Source: an uncultured Bacilli bacterium
GTDB lineage: Bacteria; Bacillota_I; Bacilli_A; RF39; UBA660
Direction: 5' to 3'
DNA: 64,000 nt
Assembly (NCBI GenBank): GCA_934162195.1
Contig: CAKPHO010000003.1
Location: 1-64,000, forward strand
A program made the position numbers and the translations under genes. Shown in pieces: positions 15,967 through 22,985 of this stretch (position 1 is its first letter; each line of letters opens with the position of its first letter). The notes beneath the pieces were generated by a model, which saw only the letters and a program-made list of their open reading frames with translations, ran no database searches and was not told the DNA's origin.

Positions 15967-16440
15967 TTTACTCCCCCTACTTTAATTACTTTAAAAAAAG
16001 GGGAGTTGTATACTAAAAATAGTTATTATATAAACTATGTAGGTTAATTTTAAGCGTTTTTTAATTTAAAAGTAATATAGTTGTTAAGCTCGATTGCTTA
16101 AAATTAATTATTAAAATATATAGATTTAATATAAATGGATATATTATTATTAAAATAACTATAAATATATAAGTATAATTTATAATTTAAATAATAATAT
16201 TAGTTATAATAAAATAAATTAATAGTTTAAAATAAATTATTATACATTATATATAATTGATTATAACGATAAAAATATGCTACATAATATAATAAATATT
16301 ATATGCATTGAAGTTATAAAATATTTAAAAAAGAATAAAATATTAATAAAAATAAAATTCGAATAATGAATATTATGTTAACTTCTTATAATTAGTAAAT
16401 ATTACCACTTATAAATAACAGTAATGGAACAATAATAATA
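15967..16440. other. AT-rich gene desert with a long inverted repeat
   Basis: About 470 bp with almost no G or C and no credible ORF. It contains a perfect 12-bp inverted repeat, TTAATTTTAAGC (16044-16055) and GCTTAAAATTAA (16096-16107), around a 40-nt loop. No DnaA-box cluster, CRISPR or tRNA is seen. It could hold a small RNA, an A-T-rich protein-binding region, or the upstream region of the small Cys-rich gene. Confidence 0.5.
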
Positions 16441-16453
16441 CTGGGTGATGAAA

Positions 16454-16612
16454 GTGAAAAAGAATAAAAAGATGGATTTAAAAAATACTAACAGTAAAAC
16501 AAATAATTGCAGAAATAATTCTTGCAAAGATTGTAAAAACTGTAAGTCAAATGAAAAATCTAACGAAGCTTCTTATGATGCCAGAGCTAAAGATTCATTA
16601 GATTTTGAATAA
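16454..16612 (+). CDS. Small Cys/Lys/Asn-rich protein
   Basis: 52 aa from GTG 16454, or 54 aa from ATG 16448. Lys and Asn dominate the N-terminal half. Cys residues are spaced as C-x4-C-x2-C-x2-C (CRNNSCKDCKNC), which could bind a metal or form disulphides. The acidic end is ARAKDSLDFE. GGGTGAT at 16443 fits the GTG start better than the ATG, which sits on it. No family is recognised; small Asn/Cys-rich proteins of this style occur in spore-forming Firmicutes. A terminator follows closely. Confidence 0.6.
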   Translation: MKKNKKMDLKNTNSKTNNCRNNSCKDCKNCKSNEKSNEASYDARAKDSLDFE

Positions 16613-16619
16613 TTACCCA

Positions 16620-16645
16620 AAAAGAAGCAGTATCATGCTTCTTTT
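16620..16645. terminator. Terminator after the Cys-rich gene (possibly bidirectional)
   Basis: AAAAGAAGCA pairs with TGCTTCTTTT. It lies between convergent genes ending at 16612 and 16663. Confidence 0.7.
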
Positions 16646-16662
16646 ACTTTACTCTACTCTTC

Positions 16663-17409
16663 TTAAAACAAAAAGTGATTAATAGTCATGAATATTATTC
16701 CAATAATGAAAAAGATATAAGATAACGATTTATTTTTATAACCCAGTGACTTAGGTAATAGCTCAAAGAAAGATATATAACTCATTATTCCAGCTATCAC
16801 GGCCATTAATAAACCCATAACTAGATCATTCATGAATGGTTTTAAAAAGAGAAATGCAAGAAGTGCTCCGAATGGCTCAGATATTGCAGAAACAAATGTA
16901 TAAAACAATGCTTTTTTTCTATTTCCTGTTGAATAATAAATAGGAACTGCAATACTTATTCCTTCTGGTATATTATGTAGTGCAATGGCAATAGTTAAAG
17001 ATAATCCTAAACTTAAATTAGTACTAGTAGTCATAAACGTGGCTATACCTTCAGGAATATTATGCATAATAATAGCAAACATAGATATTATCCCTACCCT
17101 ATATAAACCTTTTTTAGAGTTATTATCAACTTCAGGCATACATTTATCTATTTTCCTAGTTAATAACGTTCCTAGAACCATAAAAACAGTAATTAAAAGT
17201 ATTTCTATAATACTTTTATAATTTAAAAGAGTTATAGCTTCGGGAATTAAATCTAAAATAGATACAGTAAGCATAACTCCAGACGCAAAAGATAAAGAAG
17301 CTATTACTACCCTATTTGTTTTTTCTTTAAAAAAAATTAAAATAGTACCAATCATTGTAGAAAAACCAGCTATAAAAGTTAAAAGAAAACTATATAATGT
17401 AATGGACAT
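16663..17409 (-). CDS. ZIP-family metal transporter
   Basis: 248 aa with about eight membrane helices. The ZIP signatures HNIPEGIATF (TM4) and HNIPEGISIA (TM5) carry the His/Glu metal-binding residues. The family imports zinc and other divalent metals into the cytoplasm; the closest form is ZupT/GufA-like. The variable loop between TM3 and TM4 is short and Lys/Asp-rich rather than His-rich. The start is ATG 17409 with GGTGA upstream, in the compact TATAAT-GGTGA arrangement. The gene is monocistronic. Confidence 0.92.
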   Translation of the reverse strand: MSITLYSFLLTFIAGFSTMIGTILIFFKEKTNRVVIASLSFASGVMLTVSILDLIPEAITLLNYKSIIEILLITVFMVLGTLLTRKIDKCMPEVDNNSKKGLYRVGIISMFAIIMHNIPEGIATFMTTSTNLSLGLSLTIAIALHNIPEGISIAVPIYYSTGNRKKALFYTFVSAISEPFGALLAFLFLKPFMNDLVMGLLMAVIAGIMSYISFFELLPKSLGYKNKSLSYIFFIIGIIFMTINHFLF

Positions 17410-17535
17410 AGTATCACCATTTAATTATATAGTTTTTAACTAATATTATGTTTAAAAGGTTATAGTTTGTACATATTAAAACAGCAAAATCTTAATTGAT
17501 AGGGTTTTCTTTTACTTTATGATAAAATCATGACA

Positions 17536-18249
17536 TTATATAGTCTTTAAATTTTTAATTAATTTCTTTTTCTCTTTTGTAATACGATATGATTCATTTG
17601 CTTTTTTTATAGTTAAATTAATAACATTTTTACTTATTTTACTGCCTTTTAAGAGACTTAACACTTTATCTTGATAATTTATATAGGCTGTTGCTAAAAG
17701 CCAAGCTATAGCCATTTCTACGTAATATTCATTAGTATCAATATTACTTATAGTTTTTAAAACATCATCAATATATTCATCACATAAAAAGTAATCTAAA
17801 AACATAACAATTACAAATCTTTGAATCCATATATTGTTACTATTGATTTTATTCTTTAAATAATTAAATCCTAAATCCTTATTCTTTTTAAATATCTTTA
17901 AATTAGCACAAGTTAAATCACAAGTTGCCCAGTTATCAATATTCATTAAATAATTATCTATGAGATTTAAAAGATCATTAAAATCAATTTTCAAGTATCC
18001 TAATAATAATCCATATATTGTTTTTTCCTCATATGTTTTTAAAGTGTTTAATTTAATAAACTCGATGTATTTAGTTTTACTAATTTGTTTTGCTATATTT
18101 TTTAATATTGGCGTTCTAACGCCAATAAATTCTATACTATTATCTTTCAATAATCTATAATGAAATTCACGATATTTTAAATCCTTATTTTTATCTAAAT
18201 AATCTAAAAATTTTTGATAGTTTTCTTTATTCCAATTATATTCTAACAT
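17536..18249 (-). CDS. DNA alkylation repair enzyme, AlkD-like
   Basis: 237 aa of HEAT-like helical repeats typical of AlkC/AlkD glycosylases, which excise N3/N7-alkylated bases. Diagnostic segments are FIGVRTPILKNIAKQIS, VWINNWATCDL-like DNWATCDLTCANLK, and WIQRFVIVMFLDYFL. Many Firmicutes carry this family as the DNA alkylation repair protein DUF1061-type. It ends 3 bp after the start region of the neighbouring recombinase's coding end, so xerD and this gene are probably one transcript read on the minus strand. Confidence 0.85.
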   Translation of the reverse strand: MLEYNWNKENYQKFLDYLDKNKDLKYREFHYRLLKDNSIEFIGVRTPILKNIAKQISKTKYIEFIKLNTLKTYEEKTIYGLLLGYLKIDFNDLLNLIDNYLMNIDNWATCDLTCANLKIFKKNKDLGFNYLKNKINSNNIWIQRFVIVMFLDYFLCDEYIDDVLKTISNIDTNEYYVEMAIAWLLATAYINYQDKVLSLLKGSKISKNVINLTIKKANESYRITKEKKKLIKNLKTI

Positions 18250-18252
18250 TAC

Positions 18253-19149
18253 TTATTCCTTACTATGTGGATGAGAACTATTATAATTATCTTTTAAATG
18301 TTCGCTTGATACATGAGTATATATTTGAGTAGTAGATAAATTGGAATGCCCTAACATTTCTTGAATGCTTCTAAGATCAGCACCATAATCAAGTAAGTGT
18401 GTAGCGAAGGAATGCCTTAAGGTATGGGGAGATATTGGAGTTTTTATATCTTTTTCCGAAGCTAATTTTTTAATTATTTTAAAGAAGCCTTGTCTTGTCA
18501 TAACATTGCCATGATTATTGATAAAGACATAATTATTAACACCTTTTTTTAACATACTGCCACGATATTCATTAATATACTTTTCTACGTAATAAAGAGC
18601 ATAATCGCTGATAGGAATAATTCTTTCTTTATTACCCTTCCCTATTGTTTTTAATGTACAACTTTCTAAATCAATATTACTTAATTCTAAATTTACAAGC
18701 TCACTAACACGTAGTCCTGTTGAATATAAAAGTTCAAGCATGGCTTTGTTACGATAACTATAACAATCAGTTAAATCTATATCTAAAAGTTTTTCTACCT
18801 CTTCTTTAGATAGTACTGTAGGTAATTTTTTTCTTAGTTTTGGCAACTCTAAAAACTCGGTTGGATTTCTTTCAATTACTTTTTGAGTTAAAAGAAATTT
18901 ATAAAATGTTCTAATAACAGAGACATTATGGGCCAAAGTGCGTTCTGAAGTTTCTCCTTTTTTAATATAAGTTAAATAGTCTTTTATATCACTATTTTTT
19001 ATATTTTTAACTTTAATATTTTTTTCTTTAAAAAAGTCTAAATAACCTTTTATTTCTGTTCGATAAGACTCAACTGTTAAATCACTATATCTTTTATCAA
19101 TTTTTAAATAATCGCAAAAATCATTTAAAGTATCTTCGTATTCATTCAT
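18253..19149 (-). CDS. xerD: Tyrosine recombinase, XerC/XerD type
   Basis: 298 aa. An N-terminal SAM-like core-binding domain (residues ~5-90) precedes the catalytic domain. Catalytic residues are Arg in STGLRVSEL, Lys in GKGNKERIIP, His-x-x-Arg in HTLRHSFATHL, His in LGHSNLSTT and Tyr in QIYTHV. The length and absence of extra domains fit XerD, which resolves chromosome dimers at dif. A phage-type integrase is less likely. ATG 19149 is preferred because GGTGA lies 6 bp upstream; the longer ATG at 19161 overlaps that site. Confidence 0.88.
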   Translation of the reverse strand: MNEYEDTLNDFCDYLKIDKRYSDLTVESYRTEIKGYLDFFKEKNIKVKNIKNSDIKDYLTYIKKGETSERTLAHNVSVIRTFYKFLLTQKVIERNPTEFLELPKLRKKLPTVLSKEEVEKLLDIDLTDCYSYRNKAMLELLYSTGLRVSELVNLELSNIDLESCTLKTIGKGNKERIIPISDYALYYVEKYINEYRGSMLKKGVNNYVFINNHGNVMTRQGFFKIIKKLASEKDIKTPISPHTLRHSFATHLLDYGADLRSIQEMLGHSNLSTTQIYTHVSSEHLKDNYNSSHPHSKE

Positions 19150-19172
19150 ATTATTCACCATTTATATTATAC

Positions 19173-19204
19173 AAAAAAAACTATTATTAATAAATAGTTT
19201 TTTT
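19173..19204 (-). terminator. Terminator after the class-I amidotransferase-like gene
   Basis: On the minus strand AAACTATT pairs with AATAGTTT, followed by T. It overlaps the stop codon and directly precedes the xerD TATAAT box. Confidence 0.7.
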
Positions 19205-19903
19205 ATATACTTTTTGTTTATCATGATTTGATGATGCTTCTATAAATGACTCAAATATGTTTGTAGAATCTTTGTGATCAAAATCAAAAACTTCGGGGTG
19301 CCATTGTAAACCAAGGTTATAATCACATATAGGGTTTTCAATAGCTTCTATTATTCCAGTATCATCTGTTGCAGAAATACGTAATTTTTTTAAATCATGA
19401 ACACAGTAATTGTGTCTACTACTAACTAACATAGTTCTTTTATTTACTATTTGTCTTAATAATGATTTTTCAGAAATCCATATGTAATGAGCATTTACAT
19501 TAGATATATTATGGTTTGTTGGTGCCTTAATTAAATTAGTATCATTATCAAAAGCTTTAACCATTAGTTGCATCCCGTTACAAATACCTAGATATGGCAT
19601 ATTTCTTATAACAGTATAATTGTATATAGCTTTATGAAATGTTTGTATTGAGGTTCCACCTGGTTTAATAATCCCATCGCACATGTCTAAAATTCTTACT
19701 AATTCATCAATTTCTTTTCCTGATAGACAATTTAATTCACGATACCTTTTTTTATAAATATTATCGATATTAGTAGGCATAATGGTTAAAGGTGTTCCGC
19801 CACATTTTATAATCCAATTATATACATTATAATCTACACAAAACATTTTGTCTCCATCTTTGTCAAGATAAGGTGTTGAAACTATACCTATTATCGGTTT
19901 CAT
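19187..19903 (-). CDS. Class I glutamine amidotransferase-like hydrolase (peptidase C26, PuuD type)
   Basis: 238 aa. The nucleophile Cys lies in YLGICNGMQLM and the His/Glu pair in GLQWHPEVF. The N-terminal MKPIIGIVSTP is typical of gamma-glutamyl-GABA hydrolase-like enzymes, which cleave gamma-glutamyl amides. The exact substrate is unknown. A shorter paralogue lies at 49540. In the elbow motif the usual CLG is CNG here. RBS AGGAGG lies before ATG 19903. Confidence 0.85.
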   Translation of the reverse strand: MKPIIGIVSTPYLDKDGDKMFCVDYNVYNWIIKCGGTPLTIMPTNIDNIYKKRYRELNCLSGKEIDELVRILDMCDGIIKPGGTSIQTFHKAIYNYTVIRNMPYLGICNGMQLMVKAFDNDTNLIKAPTNHNISNVNAHYIWISEKSLLRQIVNKRTMLVSSRHNYCVHDLKKLRISATDDTGIIEAIENPICDYNLGLQWHPEVFDFDHKDSTNIFESFIEASSNHDKQKVYKKTIY

Positions 19904-19988
19904 AAGAATCCTCCTTTAATTAGTCATTATTCTAACATAAAGTTAAAATATTTACAAATTATGTGTTAAAATATAAGTGGTGATGTAA

Positions 19989-21212
19989 ATGAATGAACCT
20001 CTAGCGATAAAAATGAGACCTAAATGTTTAAATGATGTTGTAGGTCAAGAACATTTGATTGGTGATAATAAAATTATAAGAAACATGGTAAATAATAAAA
20101 GGTTATTCTCTATGATATTATATGGTAAACCTGGTATTGGTAAAACAACTATTGCAACCGCAATTGTAGAAGAACTTGGTTTAAGATATAGAATGCTAAA
20201 TGCTGTTATTAACAACAAAAAAGATTTTGATGTAGTAGTTGAAGAAGCAAAAATGTTTGGCGGAATGGTTGTTATTATGGATGAGATTCATCGTTTAAAT
20301 AAGGATAAACAAGATTTACTTCTTCCATATTTAGAAAGTGGCTTAATTACTTTAATTGGAATGACTACTTCTAATCCTTATCATAAAATTAATCCGGCTA
20401 TTAGAAGTAGATGTCAAATATTTGAGCTTCATGAACTAGATACTAATGATATTATTAAAGCTTTAAATAAAGTTCCGAAAACAGAATATTTAAAAGATAT
20501 CAAAATAAATAAAAAAACATTAGAATATATTGCTAATTTATCTAGTGGAGACTTAAGATATGCTTATAACTTACTTGAAATAGCTTACTACTCTACTTCT
20601 GATTTTAATGTTACTATCGATGTTATAAAAAGTATTAATAGTAAACCAGTATTTTTTCATGATAAAAATGAAGATGGACATTATGATGTTATTAGTGCAT
20701 TTCAAAAAAGTATTAGAGGTAGTGATGTTAACGCAGCTCTACATTATTTAGCTAGACTTATTGAAGCAGAAGATTTAGATATTATTTATCGTAGAATGAG
20801 TGTTATTGCTTATGAAGATATTGGTCTTGCTAATCCAAGCATGGGTCCTAAAGTAGATGCTTGTATTAATGCTTGTGAAAGATTAGGTCTTCCAGAAGCA
20901 AGAATACCTCTTGCTGCAACTGTTATAGAACTTGCTTTATCTCCTAAATCTAATAGTGCTGAAATGGCTATAGAAGCTGCTTTAAATGATATTAGAAGTG
21001 GGAATACAGGTAATGTTCCGGATCATATCAAAACTAATTCTAAAGACTATTTATATCCTCATTCTTATCCAAACGGTTGGGTGAAACAACAATATTTACC
21101 TGATCAAATAAAGGATAGAAAATATTATCTACCTAAGACAACAAGTAAGTATGAAGAATCATTAAAAAACGTTTATGATAAGATACTAGCAAAACAAAAA
21201 AGTGATAATTAA
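19989..21212 (+). CDS. rarA: Replication-associated recombination protein A (MgsA/RarA)
   Basis: 407 aa AAA+ ATPase. Features are Walker A GKPGIGKTT near residues 42-50, Walker B VVIMDEIHR, sensor 1 GMTTSNP and the C-terminal tetramerisation/WHIP-like block (YRRMSVIAYEDIGLANP, MAIEAALNDI, HSYPNGWVKQQYLP). The family acts at stalled replication forks. The N-terminus PLAIKMRPKCLNDVVGQEHL is standard. GGTGATGTAA precedes ATG 19989. It is convergent with holA, with a shared terminator. Confidence 0.95.
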   Translation: MNEPLAIKMRPKCLNDVVGQEHLIGDNKIIRNMVNNKRLFSMILYGKPGIGKTTIATAIVEELGLRYRMLNAVINNKKDFDVVVEEAKMFGGMVVIMDEIHRLNKDKQDLLLPYLESGLITLIGMTTSNPYHKINPAIRSRCQIFELHELDTNDIIKALNKVPKTEYLKDIKINKKTLEYIANLSSGDLRYAYNLLEIAYYSTSDFNVTIDVIKSINSKPVFFHDKNEDGHYDVISAFQKSIRGSDVNAALHYLARLIEAEDLDIIYRRMSVIAYEDIGLANPSMGPKVDACINACERLGLPEARIPLAATVIELALSPKSNSAEMAIEAALNDIRSGNTGNVPDHIKTNSKDYLYPHSYPNGWVKQQYLPDQIKDRKYYLPKTTSKYEESLKNVYDKILAKQKSDN

Positions 21213-21223
21213 TCACTTTTTTT
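21195..21223. terminator. Bidirectional terminator between rarA and holA
   Basis: AAAAAAGTGAT pairs with ATCACTTTTTT around a 5-nt loop. It overlaps the rarA stop and abuts the holA stop. Confidence 0.8.
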
Positions 21224-22160
21224 AAATGCTTAATATAAACATTTCTAATCCTAGTGAAGATTCTATATTTCCGACTTTAATATCATAATCTAAATCTGCA
21301 AGTTTTTCTAAATAATCTAATAAAGTATCAGAATTGTAATCTCTCGCTTTTTCCAGTGCTAATTTTATACGATAAGGATGAATTCCAATCATGGTTGCTA
21401 TATCATTGCCATTATATCCTTGCCTATATAATTCTTTTGCTTGATATATAATTCTAAATTGATTAGCAAGTATCACAAGTATTTTGATTGGTTCTTCTCC
21501 ATTAATTAACATCTCTTTATATATTTCTAAAGCTTTATTTTTGTTTTTATTAATGATTGTATCTACAAACCCAAAGATATCAATATCTATATTTTTACTA
21601 GTTAAATTTATTATATCTTCTTTAGTTATATTTTTATCTTCATCTTTATATATCTTGATTTTATTTACTTCTTGGCTTAATATATCAAGATTATTACCAC
21701 ATCTATCTATCATAAATCTAATATCTTGAATACTTATATTATAGTCTTCAAACATGTTTTTTAAAATGTCTGTTAAATCATTTTTCTTATTGAATTCTTT
21801 AACTGTTCCAATTTTCTTTATTTCTTTTACGAGCTTCTTTCTTTCATCTAACTTTTCTGAATCAACTATAAAAATTATAATTGAATCTGGATTAACATTT
21901 TTAAAATAATCTAGAAATAATTCAGGATCATTTTCATTTTTAATGCTTTTCCCAGTAAAAATATAACTATTATTTACAATAATAGCTTTTTTATCAGCAA
22001 AAAGTGATATTGTATTAGCATCTTCAATTATATCTTTAAAATTATCTATTTCTAAATTATATTCACTAACATTAATTTTTTCAATAGAATTTGCATTCAA
22101 TATTTTATCTATTTCCTTTTTAATTAAATAATTTTCTGTTCCATATAGTAAATAAAGCAT
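21222..22160 (-). CDS. holA: DNA polymerase III delta subunit
   Basis: 312 aa. The clamp-loader delta subunit opens the beta clamp. The N-terminal ATPase-like fold begins YLLYGTENYLIKKEID, a central region has DLTDILKNMFEDY and MIDRCGNNLDILSQEVNKI, and the C-terminal collar has LANQFRIIYQAKELYRQG and IGIHPYRIKLALEKA. The start is set at ATG 22160, 6 bp after GGAGAG; the ATG at 22166 touches that site. The gene lies alone on its strand. Confidence 0.9.
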   Translation of the reverse strand: MLYLLYGTENYLIKKEIDKILNANSIEKINVSEYNLEIDNFKDIIEDANTISLFADKKAIIVNNSYIFTGKSIKNENDPELFLDYFKNVNPDSIIIFIVDSEKLDERKKLVKEIKKIGTVKEFNKKNDLTDILKNMFEDYNISIQDIRFMIDRCGNNLDILSQEVNKIKIYKDEDKNITKEDIINLTSKNIDIDIFGFVDTIINKNKNKALEIYKEMLINGEEPIKILVILANQFRIIYQAKELYRQGYNGNDIATMIGIHPYRIKLALEKARDYNSDTLLDYLEKLADLDYDIKVGNIESSLGLEMFILSI

Positions 22161-22300
22161 ATACATCTCTCCAAATTCTACTCATTTATTATATCAAAAA
22201 AATTGATGAATTAAAACTAATTTTCAATTATTTAATTTTATATATTATAAACGTTACAAATTTTTAAAATTACTCATTTATATTAAACTTTTTACTTTGT

Positions 22301-22600
22301 TATAATGCATTCGGATACATTTGAAATATATCAGGCGTCTTCCCTTTCTTTATTGTTATTAATATGGACAGGTGGTGGTTTTTATGACAAAAAGAGAATA
22401 TTCTTTGTTTATCATAATTCTACTATTACTTTTAATAGTAAACATTTTACTATTAAAATAATAAAAGCATCTGATTTCAACCAACGTTGATTTCAGATGC
22501 ATAACCATTAAGGGACTGCATTTGATTCAGCCTTCAAATGTATCCTTTTTATTTTATGAGAAATATCTCATCTGTATACATTCTAACATATTTATTTTTT
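22301..22600 (+). ncRNA. Type I toxin-like locus 1 (mRNA with fold-back ends)
   Basis: An extended -10 (TGT TATAAT, 22301-22306) predicts a transcript starting GGATACATTTGAA (22313-22325). The exact reverse complement, TTCAAATGTATCC, lies at 22533-22545, so the 5' end can pair perfectly with the 3' part. Between them lie a 25-aa hydrophobic ORF and a hairpin, GCATCTGA (22467) with TCAGATGC (22493). The 3' block (TATCCTTTTTATTTTATGA) recurs in locus 2. On the minus strand that block contains a TAAAAT box that could drive an antisense RNA. Confidence 0.55.
22384..22461 (+). CDS. 25-aa hydrophobic toxin-like peptide 1
   Basis: 25 aa: MTKREYS, then an unbroken Ile/Leu/Val helix, ending in Lys. 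A short single-helix peptide with a charged N-terminus and a terminal Lys fits membrane-targeting type I toxins. GGTGG lies 7-11 bp before ATG 22384. A near-identical design of the same length is encoded 376 bp downstream. It is not assigned to a named toxin family; it could also be a small membrane regulator. Confidence 0.55.
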   Translation: MTKREYSLFIIILLLLLIVNILLLK

Positions 22601-22688
22601 TCTTTCAAGTGTATGTTTTTATAAAATTTGTATTTAAATTAACGATAATTTTAAAAAACACTCATTTGCATTCATTATATTATTTTAA

Positions 22689-22960
22689 TATAATGTCCAT
22701 GGATATATTTAATTAGCGTTAGGTGCACTCCTTTTTAACAAAAAAAGGAGGTGATTCTTATGACTAGTAGAGAGAAATTTCTCCATATCATAATTATTCT
22801 CCTATTTATTCTAGTATTTATTTTACTGTTTAAATAGAAAAGCACACTAACGCTTCGTCTGGAGCATTAGTGTGACACAACAAAGAGTGTACCTAACCAC
22901 ACGAAAGTTAAGTATATCCTTTTTATTTTATGAAGAAACCTTCATCTATATACATAATAA
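22689..22960 (+). ncRNA. Type I toxin-like locus 2 (mRNA with fold-back ends and sequestered SD)
   Basis: TATAAT 22689-22694 predicts a start at GGATATATTTAA (22701-22712), which pairs with TTAAGTATATCC (22908-22919). TTAGGTGCACTC (22719-22730) pairs with GAGTGTACCTAA (22885-22896); each helix has one G-U. CTCCTTTTT (22728-22736) can pair with the ribosome site AAAAAGGAG (22742-22750), hiding it. A further hairpin (CACACTAA/TTAGTGTG, 22843-22875) follows the ORF. These are hallmarks of translation-controlled type I toxin mRNAs. Confidence 0.55.
22760..22837 (+). CDS. 25-aa hydrophobic toxin-like peptide 2
   Basis: 25 aa: MTSREKFLH, then Ile/Leu/Phe/Val residues, ending FK. It has the same length and design as peptide 1 (MTxRE start, single helix, terminal Lys), so the two loci are probably a diverged tandem duplication. 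The ribosome site AAGGAGGTGAT is a near-perfect anti-16S match but can be masked by the CTCCTTTTT segment upstream. Toxicity is inferred, not shown. Confidence 0.55.
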   Translation: MTSREKFLHIIIILLFILVFILLFK

Positions 22961-22985
22961 CATTTTTTTATATAAATGTAAAGAT

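Noticed and set aside
16020..16440. AT desert as a replication origin
   Set aside because: No DnaA-box cluster and no dnaA/dnaN nearby; high AT content alone is not enough.
18253..19149. Tyrosine recombinase as part of an integrated element
   Set aside because: Its size and motifs fit XerD; no attachment repeats or phage/ICE genes are nearby.
22305..22490. 61-aa ORF across toxin-like locus 1
   Set aside because: Its start overlaps the TATAAT box and it runs through the fold-back and hairpin elements. The 25-aa ORF in another frame has the ribosome site and a counterpart in locus 2.
22522..22716. 64-aa plus-strand ORF between the toxin-like loci
   Set aside because: No ribosome site, no counterpart after locus 2, and composition of random AT-rich sequence.
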